Under the pieces are notes generated by a model. The model saw nothing but the letters and a program-made list of their open reading frames with translations. It ran no database searches and was not told where the DNA came from. DNA of 64,000 nt from Pisaster brevispinus. Lineage: Eukaryota > Echinodermata > Asteroidea > Forcipulatida > Asteriidae. The stretch's first letter is position 1; each line of letters starts with the position of its first letter. The stretch covers positions 124,001-188,000 of the forward strand of contig JAMKCF010000128.1 of the NCBI GenBank assembly GCA_023634235.1. Direction: 5' to 3'. The position numbers and the translations under genes are program-made. This document shows, one piece after another, positions 46,101-61,100 of the stretch.

Positions 46101-49100
46101 GACTTCCCTGAAGACCTTTTCTGTGTGGGGACATGGCCAAATCCCAAAACCTGGGCAATTAGGAGCTTTCTAGCAAAAAGTGACGCCATCTTTGTTGCCC
46201 CCAAAACCTCAATAATTCATGGAATAAAATGGTTGCGGCCTTCAAGTTCCAACCAGCACCGTCGGGGGAGGTGTCTGCAAAAAGTGATCGCCGAAAATCG
46301 CCATGTTACCGGGGGTCGAATTTTGGGAATATTTGACAGGTAGTACCCTGTCGCCATTTTGATTTTTGGGGTCGAAAACAAAAGTGCGATTTGACGGTGC
46401 AGCGTTCTAGACTAGACTTCCCTGAAGACCTTTTCTGTGTGGGGACATGGCCAAATCCCAAAACCTGGGCAATTAGGAGCTTTCTAGCAAAAAGTGACGC
46501 CATCTTTGTTGCCCCAAAAAACCTCAATAATTCATGGAATAAAATAGTTGCGGCCTTCAAATTCCAACCAGCACCGTCGGGGGAGGTGTCTGCAAAAAGT
46601 GATCGCCGAAAATCGCCATGTTACCGGGGGTCGAATTTTGGGAATATTTGACAGGTAGTACCCTGTCGCCATTTTGATTTTTGGGGTCGAAAACAAAAGT
46701 GCGATTTGACGGTGCAGCGTTCTAGACTAGACTTCCCTGAAGACCTTTTCTGTGTGGGGACATGGCCAAATCCCAAAACCTGGGCAATTAGGAGCTTTCT
46801 AGCAAAAAGTGACGCCATCTTTGTTGCCCCCAAAACCTCAATAATTCATGGAATAAAATGGTTGCGGCCTTCAAGTTCCAACCAGCACCGTCGGGGGAGG
46901 TGTCTGCAAAAAGTGATCGTCGAAAATCGCCATGTTACCGGGGGTCGAATTTTGGGAATATTTGACAGGTAGTACCCTGTCGCCATTTTGATTTTTGGGG
47001 TCGAAAACAAAAGTGCGATTTGACGGTGCAGCGTTCTAGACTAGACTTCCCTGAAGACCTTTTCTGTGTGGGGACATGGCCAAATCCCAAAACCTGGGCA
47101 ATTAGGAGCTTTCTAGCAAAAAGTGACGCCATCTTTGTTGCCCAAAAAAACCTCAATAATTCATGGAATAAAATAGTTGCGGCCTTCAAATTCCAACCAG
47201 CACCGTCGGGGGAGGTGTCTGCAAAAAGTGATCGCCGAAAATCGCCATGTTACCGGGGGTCGAATTTTGGGAATATTTGACAGGTAGTACCCTGTCGCCA
47301 TTTTGATTTTTGGGGTCGAAAACAAAAGTGCGATTTGACGGTGCAGCGTTCTAGACTAGACTTCCCTGAAGACCTTTTCTGTGTGGGGACATGGCCAAAT
47401 CCCAAAACCTGGGCAATAAGGAGCTTTCTAGCAAAAAGTGACGCCATCTTTGTTGCCCCCAAAACCTCAATAATTCATGGAATAAAATGGTTGCGGCCTT
47501 CAAGTTCCAACCAGCACCGTCGGGGGAGGTGTCTGCAAAAAGTGATCGCCGAAAATCGCCATGTTACCGGGGGTCGAATTTTGGGAATATTTGACAGGTA
47601 GTACCCTGTCGCCATTTTGATTTTTGGGGTCGAAAACAAAAGTGCGATTTGACGGTGCAGCGTTCTAGACTAGACTTCCCTGAAGACCTTTTCTGTGTGG
47701 GGACATGGCCAAATCCCAAAACCTGGGCAATTAGGAGTTTTCTAGCAAAAAGTGACGCCATCTTTGTTGCCCCAAAAAACCTCAATAATTCATGGAATAA
47801 AATAGTTGCGGCCTTCAAATTCCAACCAGCACCGTCGGGGGAGGTGTCTGCAAAAAGTGATCGCCGAAAATCGCCATGTTACCGGGGGTCGAATTTTGGG
47901 AATATTTGACAGGTAGAACCCTGTCGCCATTTTGATTTTTGGGGTCGAAAACAAAAGTGCGATTTGACGGTGCAGTGTTCTAGACTAGACTTCCCTGAAG
48001 ACCTTTTCTGTGTGGGGACATGGCCAAATCCCAAAACCTGGGCAATTAGGAGCTTTCTAGCAAAAAGTGACGCCATCTTTGTTGCCCCCAAAACCTCAAT
48101 AATTCATGGAATAAAATGGTTGCGGCCTTCAAGTTCCAACCAGCACCGTCGGGGGAGGTGTCTGCAAAAAGTGATCGCCGAAAATCGCCATGTTACCGGG
48201 GGTCGAATTTTGGGAATATTTGACAGGTAGTACCCTGTCGCCATTTTGATTTTTGGGGTCGAAAACAAAAGTGCGATTTGACGGTGCAGCGTTCTAGACT
48301 AGACTTCCCTGAAGACCTTTTCTGTGTGGGGACATGGCCAAATCCCAAAACCTGGGCAATTAGGAGCTTTCTAGCAAAAAGTGACGCCATCTTTGTTGCC
48401 CAAAAAAACCTCAATAATTCATGGAATAAAATAGTTGCGGCCTTCAAATTCCAACCAGCACCGTCGGGGGAGGTGTCTGCAAAAAGTGATCGCCGAAAAT
48501 CGCCATGTTACCGGGGGTCGAATTTTGGGAATATTTGACAGGTAAGTACCCTGTCGCCATTTTGATTTTTGGGGTCGAAAACAAAAGTGCGATTTGACGG
48601 TGCAGCGTTCTAGACTAGACTTCCCTGAAGACCTTTTCTGTGTGGGGACATGGCCAAATCCCAAAACCTGGGCAATTAGGAGCTTTCTAGCAAAAAGTGA
48701 CGCCATCTTTGTTGCCCCCAAAACCTCAATAATTCATAGAATAAAATGGTTGCGGCCTTCAAGTTCCAACCAGCACCGTCGGGGGAGGTGTCTGCAAAAA
48801 GTGATCGCCGAAAATCGCCATGTTACCGGGGGTCGAATTTTGGGAATATTTGACAGGTAGTACCCTGTCGCCATTTTGATTTTTGGGGTCGAAAACAAAA
48901 GTGCGATTTGACGGTGCAGCGTTCTAGACTAGACTTCCCTGAAGACCTTTTCTGTGTGGGGACATGGCCAAATCCCAAAACCTGGGCAATTAGGAGCTTT
49001 CTAGCAAAAAGTGACGCCATCTTTGTTGCCCCAAAAAACCTCAATAATTCATGGAATAAAATAGTTGCGGCCTTCAAATTCCAACCAGCACCGTCGGGGG

Positions 49101-52100
49101 AGGTGTCTGCAAAAATGATCGCCGAAAATCGCCATGTTACCGGGGGTCGAATTTTGGGAATATTTGACAGGTAGTACCCTGTCGCCATTTTGATTTTTGG
49201 GGTCGAAAACAAAAGTGCGATTTGACGGTGCAGCGTTCTAGACTAGACTTCCCTGAAGACCTTTTCTGTGTGGGGACATGGCCAAATCCCAAAACCTGGG
49301 CAATTAGGAGCTTTCTAGCAAAAAGTGACGCCATCTTTGTTGCCCCCAAAACCTCAATAATTCATGGAATAAAATGGTTGCGGCCTTCAAGTTCCAACCA
49401 GCACCGTCGGGGGAGGTGTCTGCAAAAAGTGATCGCCGAAAATCGCCATGTTACCGGGGGTCGAATTTTGGGAATATTTGACAGGTAGTACCCTGTCGCC
49501 ATTTTGATTTTTGGGGTCGAAAACAAAAGTGCGATTTGACGGTGCAGCGTTCTAGACTAGACTTCCCTGAAGACCTTTTCTGTGTGGGGACATGGCCAAA
49601 TCCCAAAACCTGGGCAATTAGGAGCTTTCTAGCAAAAAGTGACGCCATCTTTGTTGCCCAAAAAAACCTCAATAATTCATGGAATAAAATAGTTGCGGCC
49701 TTCAAATTCCAACCAGCACCGTCGGGGGAGGTGTCTGCAAAAAGTGATCGCCGAAAATCGCCATGTTACCGGGGGTCGAATTTTGGGAATATTTGACAGG
49801 TAGTACCCTGTCGCCATTTTGATTTTTGGGGTCGAAAACAAAAGTGCGATTTGACGGTGCAGCGTTCTAGACTAGACTTCCCTGAAGACCTTTTCTGTGT
49901 GGTGACATGGCCAAATCCCAAAACCTGGGCAATTAGGAGCTTTCTAGCAAAAAGTGACGCCATCTTTGTTGCCCAAAAAAACCTCAATAATTCATGAAAT
50001 AAAATGGTTGCGGCCTTCAAGTTCCAACCAGCACCGTCGGGGGAGGTGTCTGCAAAAAGTGATCGCCGAAAATCGCCATGTTACCGGGGGTCGAATTTTG
50101 GGAATATTTGACAGGTAGTACCCTGTCGCCATTTTGATTTTTGGGGTCGAAAACAAAAGTGCGATTTGACGGTGCAGCGTTCTAGACTAGACTTCCCTGA
50201 AGACCTTTTCTGTGTGGGGACATGGCCAAATCCCAAAACCTGGGCAATTAGGAGCTTTCTAGCAAAAAGTGACGCCATCTTTGTTGCCCAAAAAAACCTC
50301 AATAATTCATGGAATAAAATAGTTGCGGCCTTCAAATTCCAACCAGCACCGTCGGGGGAGGTGTCTGCAAAAAGTGATCGCCGAAAATCGCCATGTTACC
50401 GGGGGTCGAATTTTGGGAATATTTGACAGGTAGTACCCTGTCGCCATTTTGATTTTTGGGGTCGAAAACAAAAGTGCGATTTGACGGTGCAGCGTTCTAG
50501 ACTAGACTTCCCTGAAGACCTTTTCTGTGTGGGGACATGGCCAAATCCCAAAACCTGGGCAATTAGGAGCTTTCTAGCAAAAAGTGACGCCATCTTTGTT
50601 GCCCCCAAAACCTCAATAATTCATGGAATAAAATGGTTGCGGCCTTCAAGTTCCAACCAGCACCGTCGGGGGAGGTGTCTGCAAAAAGTGATCGCCGAAA
50701 ATCGCCATGTTACCGGGGGTCGAATTTTGGGAATATTTGACAGGTAGTACCCTGTCGCCATTTTGATTTTTGGGGTCGAAAACAAAAGTGCGATTTGACG
50801 GTGCAGCGTTCTAGACTAGACTTCCCTGAAGACCTTTTCTGTGTGGGGACATGGCCAAATCCCAAAACCTGGGCAATTAGGAGCTTTCTAGCAAAAAGTG
50901 ACGCCATCTTTGTTGCCCAAAAAAACCTCAATAATTCATGGAATAAAATAGTTGCGGCCTTCAAATTCCAACCAGCACCGTCGGGGGAGGTGTCTGCAAA
51001 AAGTGATCGCCGAAAATCGCCATGTTACCGGGGGTCGAATTTTGGGAATATTTGACAGGTAGTACCCTGTCGCCATTTTGATTTTTGGGGTCGAAAACAA
51101 AAGTGCGATTTGACGGTGCAGCGTTCTAGACTAGACTTCCCTGAAGACCTTTTCTGTGTGGGGACATGGCCAAATCCCAAAACCTGGGCAATTAGGAGCT
51201 TTCTAGCAAAAAGTGACGCCATCTTTGTTGCCCCCAAAACCTCAATAATTCATGGAATAAAATGGTTGCGGCCTTCAAGTTCCAACCAGCACCGTCGGGG
51301 GAGGTGTCTGCAAAAAGTGATCGCCGAAAATCGCCATGTTACCGGGGGTCGAATTTTGGGAATATTTGACAGGTAGTACCCTGTCGCCATTTTGATTTTT
51401 GGGGTCGAAAACAAAAGTGCGATTTGACGGTGCAGCGTTCTAGACTAGACTTCCCTGAAGACCTTTTCTGTGTGGGGACATGGCCAAATCCCAAAACCTG
51501 GGCAATTAGGAGCTTTCTAGCAAAAAGTGACGCCATCTTTGTTGCCCAAAAAAACCTCAATAATTCATGGAATAAAATAGTTGCGGCCTTCAAATTCCAA
51601 CCAGCACCGTCGGGGGAGGTGTCTGCAAAAAGTGATCGCCGAAAATCGCCATGTTACCGGGGGTCGAATTTTGGGAGTATTTGACAGGTAGTACCCTGTC
51701 GCCATTTTGATTTTTGGGGTCGAAAACAAAAGTGCGATTTGACGGTGCAGCGTTCTAGACTAGACTTCCCTGAAGACCTTTTCTGTGTGGGGACATGGCC
51801 AAATCCCAAAACCTGGGCAATTAGGAGCTTTCTAGCAAAAAGTGACGCCATCTTTGTTGCCCCCAAAACCTCAATAATTCATGGAATAAAATGGTTGCGG
51901 CCTTCAAGTTCCAACCAGCACCGTCGGGGGAGGTGTCTGCAAAAAGTGATCGCCGAAAATCGCCATGTTACCGGGGGTCGAATTTTGGGAATATTTGACA
52001 GGTAGTACCCTGTCGCCATTTTGATTTTTGGGGTCGAAAACAAAAGTGCGATTTGACGGTGCAGCGTTCTAGACTAGACTTCCCTGAAGACCTTTTCTGT

Positions 52101-55100
52101 GTGGGGACATGGCCAAATCCCAAAACCTGGGCAATTAGGAGCTTTCTAGCAAAAAGTGACGCCATCTTTGTTGCCCAAAAAAACCTCAATAATTCATGGA
52201 ATAAAATAGTTGCGGCCTTCAAATTCCAACCAGCACCGTCGGGGGAGGTGTCTGCAAAAAGTGATCGCCGAAAATCGCCATGTTACCGGGGGTCGAATTT
52301 TGGGAATATTTGACAGGTAGTACCCTGTCGCCATTTTGATTTTTGGGGTCGAAAACAAAAGTGCGATTTGACGGTGCAGCGTTCTAGACTAGACTTCCCT
52401 GAAGACCTTTTCTGTGTGGTGACATGGCCAAATCCCAAAACCTGGGCAATTAGGAGCTTTCTAGCAAAAAGTGACGCCATCTTTGTTGCCCAAAAAAACC
52501 TCAATAATTCATGGAATAAAATGGTTGCGGCCTTCAAGTTCCAATCAGCACCGTCGGGGGAGGTGTCTGCAAAAAGTGATCGCCGAAAATCGCCATGTTA
52601 CCGGGGGTCGAATTTTGGGAATATTTGACAGGTAGTACCCTGTCGCCATTTTGATTTTTGGGGTCGAAAACAAAAGTGCGATTTGACGGTGCAGCGTTCT
52701 AGACTAGACTTCCCTGAAGACCTTTTCTGTGTGGGGACATGGCCAAATCCCAAAACCTGGGCAATTAGGAGCTTTCTAGCAAAAAGTGACGCCATCTTTG
52801 TTGCCCAAAAAAACCTCAATAATTCATGGAATAAAATAGTTGCGGCCTTCAAATTCCAACCAGCACCGTCGGGGGAGGTGTCTGCAAAAAGTGATCGCCG
52901 AAAATCGCCATGTTACCGGGGGTCGAATTTTGGGAATATTTGATAGGTAGTACCCTGTCGCCATTTTGATTTTTGGGGTCGAAAACAAAAGTGCGATTTG
53001 ACGGTGCAGCGTTCTAGACTAGACTTCCCTGAAGACCTTTTCTGTGTGGGGACATGGCCAAATCCCAAAACCTGGGCAATTAGGAGCTTTCTAGCAAAAA
53101 GTGACGCCATCTTTGTTGCCCAAAAAAACCTCAATAATTCATGGAATAAAAAAGTTGCGGCCTTCAAATTCCAACCAGCACCGTCGGGGGAGGTGTCTGC
53201 AAAAAGTGATCGCCGAAAATCGCCATGTTACCGGGGGTCGAATTTTGGGAATATTTGACAGGTAGTACCCTGTCGCCATTTTGATTTTTGGGGTCGAAAA
53301 CAAAAGTGCGATTTGACGGTGCAGCGTTCTAGACTAGACTTCCCTGAAGACCTTTTCTGTGTGGGGACATGGCCAAATCCCAAAACCTGGGCAATTAGGA
53401 GCTTTCTAGCAAAAAGTGACGCCATCTTTGTTGCCCCCAAAACCTCAATAATTCATGGAATAAAATGGTTGCGGCCTTCAAGTTCCAACCAGCACCGTCG
53501 GGGGAGGTGTCTGCAAAAAGTGATCGCCGAAAATCGCCATGTTACCGGGGGTCGAATTTTGGGAATATTTGACAGGTAGTACCCTGTCGCCATTTTGATT
53601 TTTGGGGTCGAAAACAAAAGTGCGATTTGACGGTGCAGCGTTCTAGACTAGACTTCCCTGAAGACCTTTTCTGTGTGGGGACATGGCCAAATCCCAAAAC
53701 CTGGGCAATTAGGAGCTTTCTAGCAAAAAGTGACGCCATCTTTGTTGCCCAAAAAAACCTCAATAATTCATGGAATAAAATAGTTGCGGCCTTCAAATTC
53801 CAACCAGCACCGTCGGGGGAGGTGTCTGCAAAAAGTGATCGCCGAAAATCGCCATGTTACCGGGGGTCGAATTTTGGGAATATTTGACAGGTAGTACCCT
53901 GTCGCCATTTTGATTTTTGGGGTCGAAAACAAAAGTGCGATTTGACGGTGCAGCGTTCTAGACTAGACTTCCCTGAAGACCTTTTCTGTGTGGGGACATG
54001 GCCAAATCCCAAAACCTGGGCAATTAGGAGCTTTCTAGCAAAAAGTGACGCCATCTTTGTTGCCCCCAAAACCTCAATAATTCATGGAATAAAATGGTTG
54101 CGGCCTTCAAGTTCCAACCAGCACCGTCGGGGGAGGTGTCTGCAAAAAGTGATCGCCGAAAATCGCCATGTTACCGGGGGTCGAATTTTGGGAATATTTG
54201 ACAGGTAGTACCCTGTCGCCATTTCGATTTTTGGGGTCGAAAACAAAAGTGCGATTTGACGGTGCAGCGTTCTAGACTAGACTTCCCTGAAGACCTTTTC
54301 TGTGTGGGGACATGGCCAAATCCCAAAACCTGGGCAATAAGGAGCTTTCTAGCAAAAAGTGACGCCATCTTTGTTGCCCAAAAAAACCTCAATAATTCAT
54401 GGAATAAAATAGTTGCGGCCTTCAAATTCCAACCAGCACCGTCGGGGGAGGTGTCTGCAAAAAGTGATCGCCGAAAATCGCCATGTTACCGGGGGTCGAA
54501 TTTTGGGAATATTTGACAGGTAGTACCCTGTCGCCATTTTGATTTTTGGGGTCGAAAACAAAAGTGCGATTTGACGGTGCAGCGTTCTAGACTAGACTTC
54601 CCTGAAGACCTTTTCTGTGTGGGGACATGGCCAAATCCCAAAACCTGGGCAATTAGGAGCTTTCTAGCAAAAAGTGACGCCATCTTTGTTGCCCCCAAAA
54701 CCTCAATAATTCATGGAATAAAATGGTTGCGGCCTTCAAGTTCCAACCAGCACCGTCGGGGGAGGTGTCTGCAAAAAGTGATCGCCGAAAATCGCCATGT
54801 TACCGGGGGTCGAATTTTGGGAATATTTGACAGGTAGTACCCTGTCGCCATTTTGATTTTTGGGGTCGAAAACAAAAGTGCGATTTGACGGTGCAGCGTT
54901 CTAGACTAGACTTCCCTGAAGACCTTTTCTGTGTGGGGACATGGCCAAATCCCAAAACCTGGGCAATAAGGAGCTTTCTAGCAAAAAGTGACGCCATCTT
55001 TGTTGCCCAAAAAAACCTCAATAATTCATGGAATAAAATAGTTGCGGCCTTCAAATTCCAACCAGCACCGTCGGGGGAGGTGTCTGCAAAAAGTGATCGC

Positions 55101-58100
55101 CGAAAATCGCCATGTTACCGGGGGTCGAATTTTGGGAATATTTGACAGGTAGTACCCTGTCGCCATTTTGATTTTTGGGGTCGAAAACAAAAGTGCGATT
55201 TGACGGTGCAGCGTTCTAGACTAGACTTCCCTGAAGACCTTTTCTGTGTGGGGACATGGCCAAATCCCAAAACCTGGGCAATAAGGAGCTTTCTAGCAAA
55301 AAGTGACGCCATCTTTGTTGCCCAAAAAAACCTCAATAATTCATGGAATAAAATAGTTGCGGCCTTCAAATTCCAACCAGCACCGTCTGGGGAGGTGTCT
55401 GCAAAAAGTGATCGCCGAAAATCGCCATGTTACCGGGGGTCGAATTTTGGGAATATTTGACAGGTAGTACCCTGTCGCCATTTTGATTTTTGGGGTCGAA
55501 AACAAAAGTGCGATTTGACGGTGCAGCGTTCTAGACTAGACTTCCCTGAAGACCTTTTCTGTGTGGGGACATGGCCAAATCCCAAAACCTGGGCAATTAG
55601 GAGCTTTCTAGCAAAAAGTGACGCCATCTTTGTTGCCCCCAAAACCTCAATAATTCATGGAATAAAATGGTTGCGGCCTTCAAGTTCCAACCAGCACCGT
55701 CGGGGGAGGTGTCTGCAAAAAGTGATCGCCGAAAATCGCCATGTTACCGGGGGTCGAATTTTGGGAATATTTGACAGGTAGTACCCTGTCGCCATTTTGA
55801 TTTTTGGGGTCGAAAACAAAAGTGCGATTTGACGGTGCAGCGTTCTAGACTAGACTTCCCTGAAGACCTTTTCTGTGTGGGGACATGGCCAAATCCCAAA
55901 ACCTGGGCAATTAGGAGCTTTCTAGCAAAAAGTGACGCCATCTTTGTTGCCCAAAAAACCTCAATAATTCATGGAATAAAATGGTTGCGGCCTTCAAGTT
56001 CCAACCAGCACCGTCGGGGGAGGTGTCTGCAAAAAGTGATCGCCGAAAATCGCCATGTTACCGGGGGTCGAATTTTGGGAATATTTGACAGGTAGTACCC
56101 TGTCGCCATTTTGATTTTTGGGGTCGAAAACAAAAGTGCGATTTGACGGTGCAGCGCTCTAGACTAGACTTCCCTGAAGACCTTTTCTGTGTGGGGACAT
56201 GGCCAAATCCCAAAACCTGGGCAATTAGGAGCTTTCTAGCAAAAAGTGACGCCATCTTTGTTGCCCCCAAAACCTCAATAATTCATGGAATAAAATGGTT
56301 GCGGCCTTCAGGTTCCAACCAGCACCGTCGGGGGAGGTGTCTGCAAAAAGTGATCGCCGAAAATCGCCATGTTACCGGGGGTCGAATTTTGGGAATATTT
56401 GACATGTAGTACCTTGTCGCCATTTTGATTTTTGGGGTCGAAAACAAAAGTGCGATTTGACGGTGCAGCGTTCTAGACTAGACTTCCCTGAAGACCTTTT
56501 CTGTGTGGGGACATGGCCAAATCCCAAAACCTGGGCAATTAGGAGCTTTCTAGCAAAAAGTGACGCCATCTTTGTTGCCCAAAAAAACCTCAATAATTCA
56601 TGGAATAAAATAGTTGCGGCCTTCAAATTCCAACCAGCACCGTCGGGGGAGGTGTCTGCAAAAAGTGATCGCCGAAAATCGCCATGTTACCGGGGGTCGA
56701 ATTTTGGGAATATTTGACAGGTAGTACCCTGTCGCCATTTTGATTTTTGGGGTCGAAAACAAAAGTGCGATTTGACGGTGCAGCGTTCTAGACTAGACTT
56801 CCCTGAAGACCTTTTCTGTGTGGGGACATGGCCAAATCCCAAAACCTGGGCAATTAGGAGCTTTCTAGCAAAAAGTGACGCCATCTTTGTTGCCCCCAAA
56901 ACCTCAATAATTCATGGAATAAAATGGTTGCGGCCTTCAAGTTCCAACCAGCACCGTCGGGGGAGGTGTCTGCAAAAAGTGATCGCCGAAAATCGCCATG
57001 TTACCGGGGGTCGAATTTTGGGAATATTTGACAGGTAGTACCCTGTCGCCATTTTGATTTTTGGGGTCGAAAACAAAAGTGCGATTTGACGGTGCAGCGT
57101 TCTAGACTAGACTTCCCTGAAGACCTTTTCTGTGTGGGGACATGGCCAAATCCCAAAACCTGGGCAATTAGGAGCTTTCTAGCAAAAAGTGACGCCATCT
57201 TTGTTGCCCAAAAAACCTCAATAATTCATGGAATAAAATGGTTGCGGCCTTCAAGTTCCAACCAGCACCGTCGGGGGAGGTGTCTGCAAAAAGTGATCGC
57301 CGAAAATCGCCATGTTACCGGGGGTCGAATTTTGGGAATATTTGACAGGTAGTACCCTGTCGCCATTTTGATTTTTGGGGTCGAAAACAAAGTGCGATTT
57401 GACGGTGCAGCGCTCTAGACTAGACTTCCCTGAAGACCTTTTCTGTGTGGGGACATGGCCAAATCCCAAAACCTGGGCAATTAGGAGCTTTCTAGCAAAA
57501 AGTGACGCCATCTTTGTTGCCCCCAAAACCTCAATAATTCATGGAATAAAATGGTTGCGGCCTTCAGGTTCCAACCAGCACCGTCGGGGGAGGTGTCTGC
57601 AAAAAGTGATCGCCGAAAATCGCCATGTTACCGGGGGTCGAATTTTGGGAATATTTGACATGTAGTACCTTGTCGCCATTTTGATTTTTGGGGTCGAAAA
57701 CAAAAGTGCGATTTGACGGTGCAGCGTTCTAGACTAGACTTCCCTGAAGACCTTTTCTGTGTGGGGACATGGCCAAATCCCAAAACCTGGGCAATTAGGA
57801 GCTTTCTAGCAAAAAGTGACGCCATCTTTGTTGCCCAAAAAAACCTCAATAATTCATGGAATAAAATAGTTGCGGCCTTCAAATTCCAACCAGCACCGTC
57901 GGGGGAGGTGTCTGCAAAAAGTGATCGCCGAAAATCGCCATGTTACCGGGGGTCGAATTTTGGGAATATTTGACAGGTAGTACCCTGTCGCCATTTTGAT
58001 TTTTGGGGTCGAAAACAAAAGTGCGATTTGACGGTGCAGCGTTCTAGACTAGACTTCCCTGAAGACCTTTTCTGTGTGGGGACATGGCCAAATCCCAAAA

Positions 58101-61100
58101 CCTGGGCAATTAGGAGCTTTCTAGCAAAAAGTGACGCCATCTTTGTTGCCCCCAAAACCTCAATAATTCATGGAATAAAATGGTTGCGGCCTTCAAGTTC
58201 CAACCAGCACCGTCGGGGGAGGTGTCTGCAAAAAGTGATCGCCGAAAATCGCCATGTTACCGGGTGTCGAATTTTGGGAATATTTGACAGGTAGTACCCT
58301 GTCGCCATTTTGATTTTTGGGGTCGAAAACAAAAGTGCGATTTGACGGTGCAGCGTTCTAGACTAGACTTCCCTGAAGACCTTTTCTGTGTGGGGACATG
58401 GCCAAATCCCAAAACCTGGGCAATTAGGAGCTTTCTAGCAAAAAGTGACGCCATCTTTGTTGCCCAAAAAAACCTCAATAATTCATGGAATAAAATAGTT
58501 GCGGCCTTCAAATTCCAACCAGCACCGTCGGGGGAGGTGTCTGCAAAAAGTGATCGCCGAAAATCGCCATGTTACCGGGGGTCGAATTTTGGGAATATTT
58601 GACAGGTAGTACCCTGTCGCCATTTTGATTTTTGGGGTCGAAAACAAAAGTGCGATTTGACGGTGCAGCGTTCTAGACTAGACTTCCCTGAAGACCTTTT
58701 CTGTGTGGGGACATGGCCAAATCCCAAAACCTGGGCAATTAGGAGCTTTCTAGCAAAAAGTGACGCCATCTTTGTTGCCCCCAAAACCTCAATAATTCAT
58801 GGAATAAAATGGTTGCGGCCTTCAAGTTCCAACCAGCACCGTCGGGGGAGGTGTCTGCAAAAAGTGATCGCCGAAAATCGCCATGTTACCGGGGGTCGAA
58901 TTTTGGGAATATTTGACAGGTAGTACCCTGTCGCCATTTTGATTTTTGGGGTCGAAAACAAAAGTGCGATTTGACGGTGCAGCGTTCTAGACTAGACTTC
59001 CCTGAAGACCTTTTCTGTGTGGGGACATGGCCAAATCCCAAAACCTGGGCAATTAGGAGCTTTCTAGCAAAAAGTGACGCCATCTTTGTTGCCCAAAAAA
59101 ACCTCAATAATTCATGGAATAAAATAGTTGCGGCCTTCAAATTCCAACCAGCACCGTCGGGGGAGGTGTCTGCAAAAAGTGATCGCCGAAAATCGCCATG
59201 TTACCGGGGGTCGAATTTTGGGAATATTTGACAGGTAGTACCCTGTCGCCATTTTGATTTTGTGGGTCGAAAACAAAAGTGCGATTTGACGGTGCAGCGT
59301 TCTAGACTAGACTTCCCTGAAGACCTTTTCTGTGTGGGGACATGGCCAAATCCCAAAACCTGGGCAATTAGGAGCTTTCTAGCAAAAAGTGACGCCATCT
59401 TTGTTGCCCAAAAAACCTCAATAATTCATGGAATAAAATAGTTGCGGCCTTCAAATTCCAACCAGCACCGTCGGGGGAGGTGTCTGCAAAAAGTGATCGC
59501 CGAAAATCGCCATGTTACCGGGGGTCGAATTTTGGGAATATTTGACAGGTAGTACCCTGTCGCCATTTTGATTTTTGGGGTCGAAAACAAAAGTGCGATT
59601 TGACGGTGCAGCGTTCTAGACTAGACTTCCCTGAAGACCTTTTCTGTGTGGGGACATGGCCAAATCCCAAAACCTGGGCAATTAGGAGCTTTCTAGCAAA
59701 AAGTGACGCCATCTTTGTTTCCCAAAAAACCTCAATAATTCATGGAATAAAATAGTTGCGGCCTTCAAATTCCAACCAGCACCGTCGGGGGAGGTGTCTG
59801 CAAAAATTGATCGCCGAAAATCGCCATGTTACCGGGGGTCGAATTTTGGGAATATTTGACAGGTAGTACCCTGTCGCCATTTTGATTTTTGGGGTCGAAA
59901 ACAAAAGTGCGATTTGACGGTGCAGCGTTCTAGACTAGACTTCCCTGAAGACCTTTTCTGTGTGGGGACATGGCCAAATCCCAAAACCTGGGCAATTAGG
60001 AGCTTTCTAGCAAAAAGTGACGCCATCTTTGTTGCCCAAAAAAACCTCAATAATTCATGGAATAAAATGGTTGCGGCCTTCAAGTTCGAACCAGCACCGT
60101 CGGGGGAGGTGTCTGCAAAAAGTGATCGCCGAAAATCGCCATGTTACCGGGGGTCGAATTTTGGGAATATTTGACAGGTAGTACCCTGTCGCCATTTTGA
60201 TTTTTGGGGTCGAAAACAAAAGTACGATTTGACGGTGCAGCGTTCTAGACTAGACTTCCCTGAAGACCTTTTCTGTGTGGGGACATGGCCAAATCCCAAA
60301 ACCTGGGCAATTAGGAGCTTTCTAGCAAAAAGTGACGCCATCTTTGTTGCCCAAAAAAACCTCAATAATTCATGGAATAAAATAGTTGCGGCCTTCAAAT
60401 TCCAACCAGCACCGTCGGGGGAGGTGTCTGCAAAAAGTGATCGCCGAAAATCGCCATGTTACCGGGGGTCGAATTTTGGGAATATTTGACAGGTAGTACC
60501 CTGTCGCCATTTTGATTTTTGGGGTCGAAAACAAAAGTGCGATTTGACGGTGCAGCGTTCTAGACTAGACTTCCCTGAAGACCTTTTCTGTGTGGGGACA
60601 TGGCCAAATCCCAAAACCTGGGCAATTAGGAGCTTTCTAGCAAAAAGTGACGCCATCTTTGTTGCCCAAAAAAACCTCAATAATTCATGGAATAAAATAG
60701 TTGCGGCCTTCAAATTCCAACCAGCACCGTCGGGGGAGGTGTCTGCAAAAAGTGATCGCCGAAAATCGCCATGTTACCGGGGGTCGAATTTTGGGAATAT
60801 TTGACAGGTAGTACCCTGTCGCCATTTTGATTTTTGGGGTCGAAAACAAAAGTACGATTTGACGGTGCAGCGTTCTAGACTAGACTTCCCTGAAGACCTT
60901 TTCTGTGTGGGGACATGGCCAAATCCCAAAACCTGGGCAATTAGGAGCTTTCTAGCAAAAAGTGACGCAATCTTTGTTGCCCAAAAAAACCTCAATAATT
61001 CATGGAATAAAATAGTTGCGGCCTTCAAATTCCAACCAGCACCGTCGGGGGAGGTGTCTGCAAAAAGTGATCGCCGAAAATCGCCATGTTACCGGGGGTC

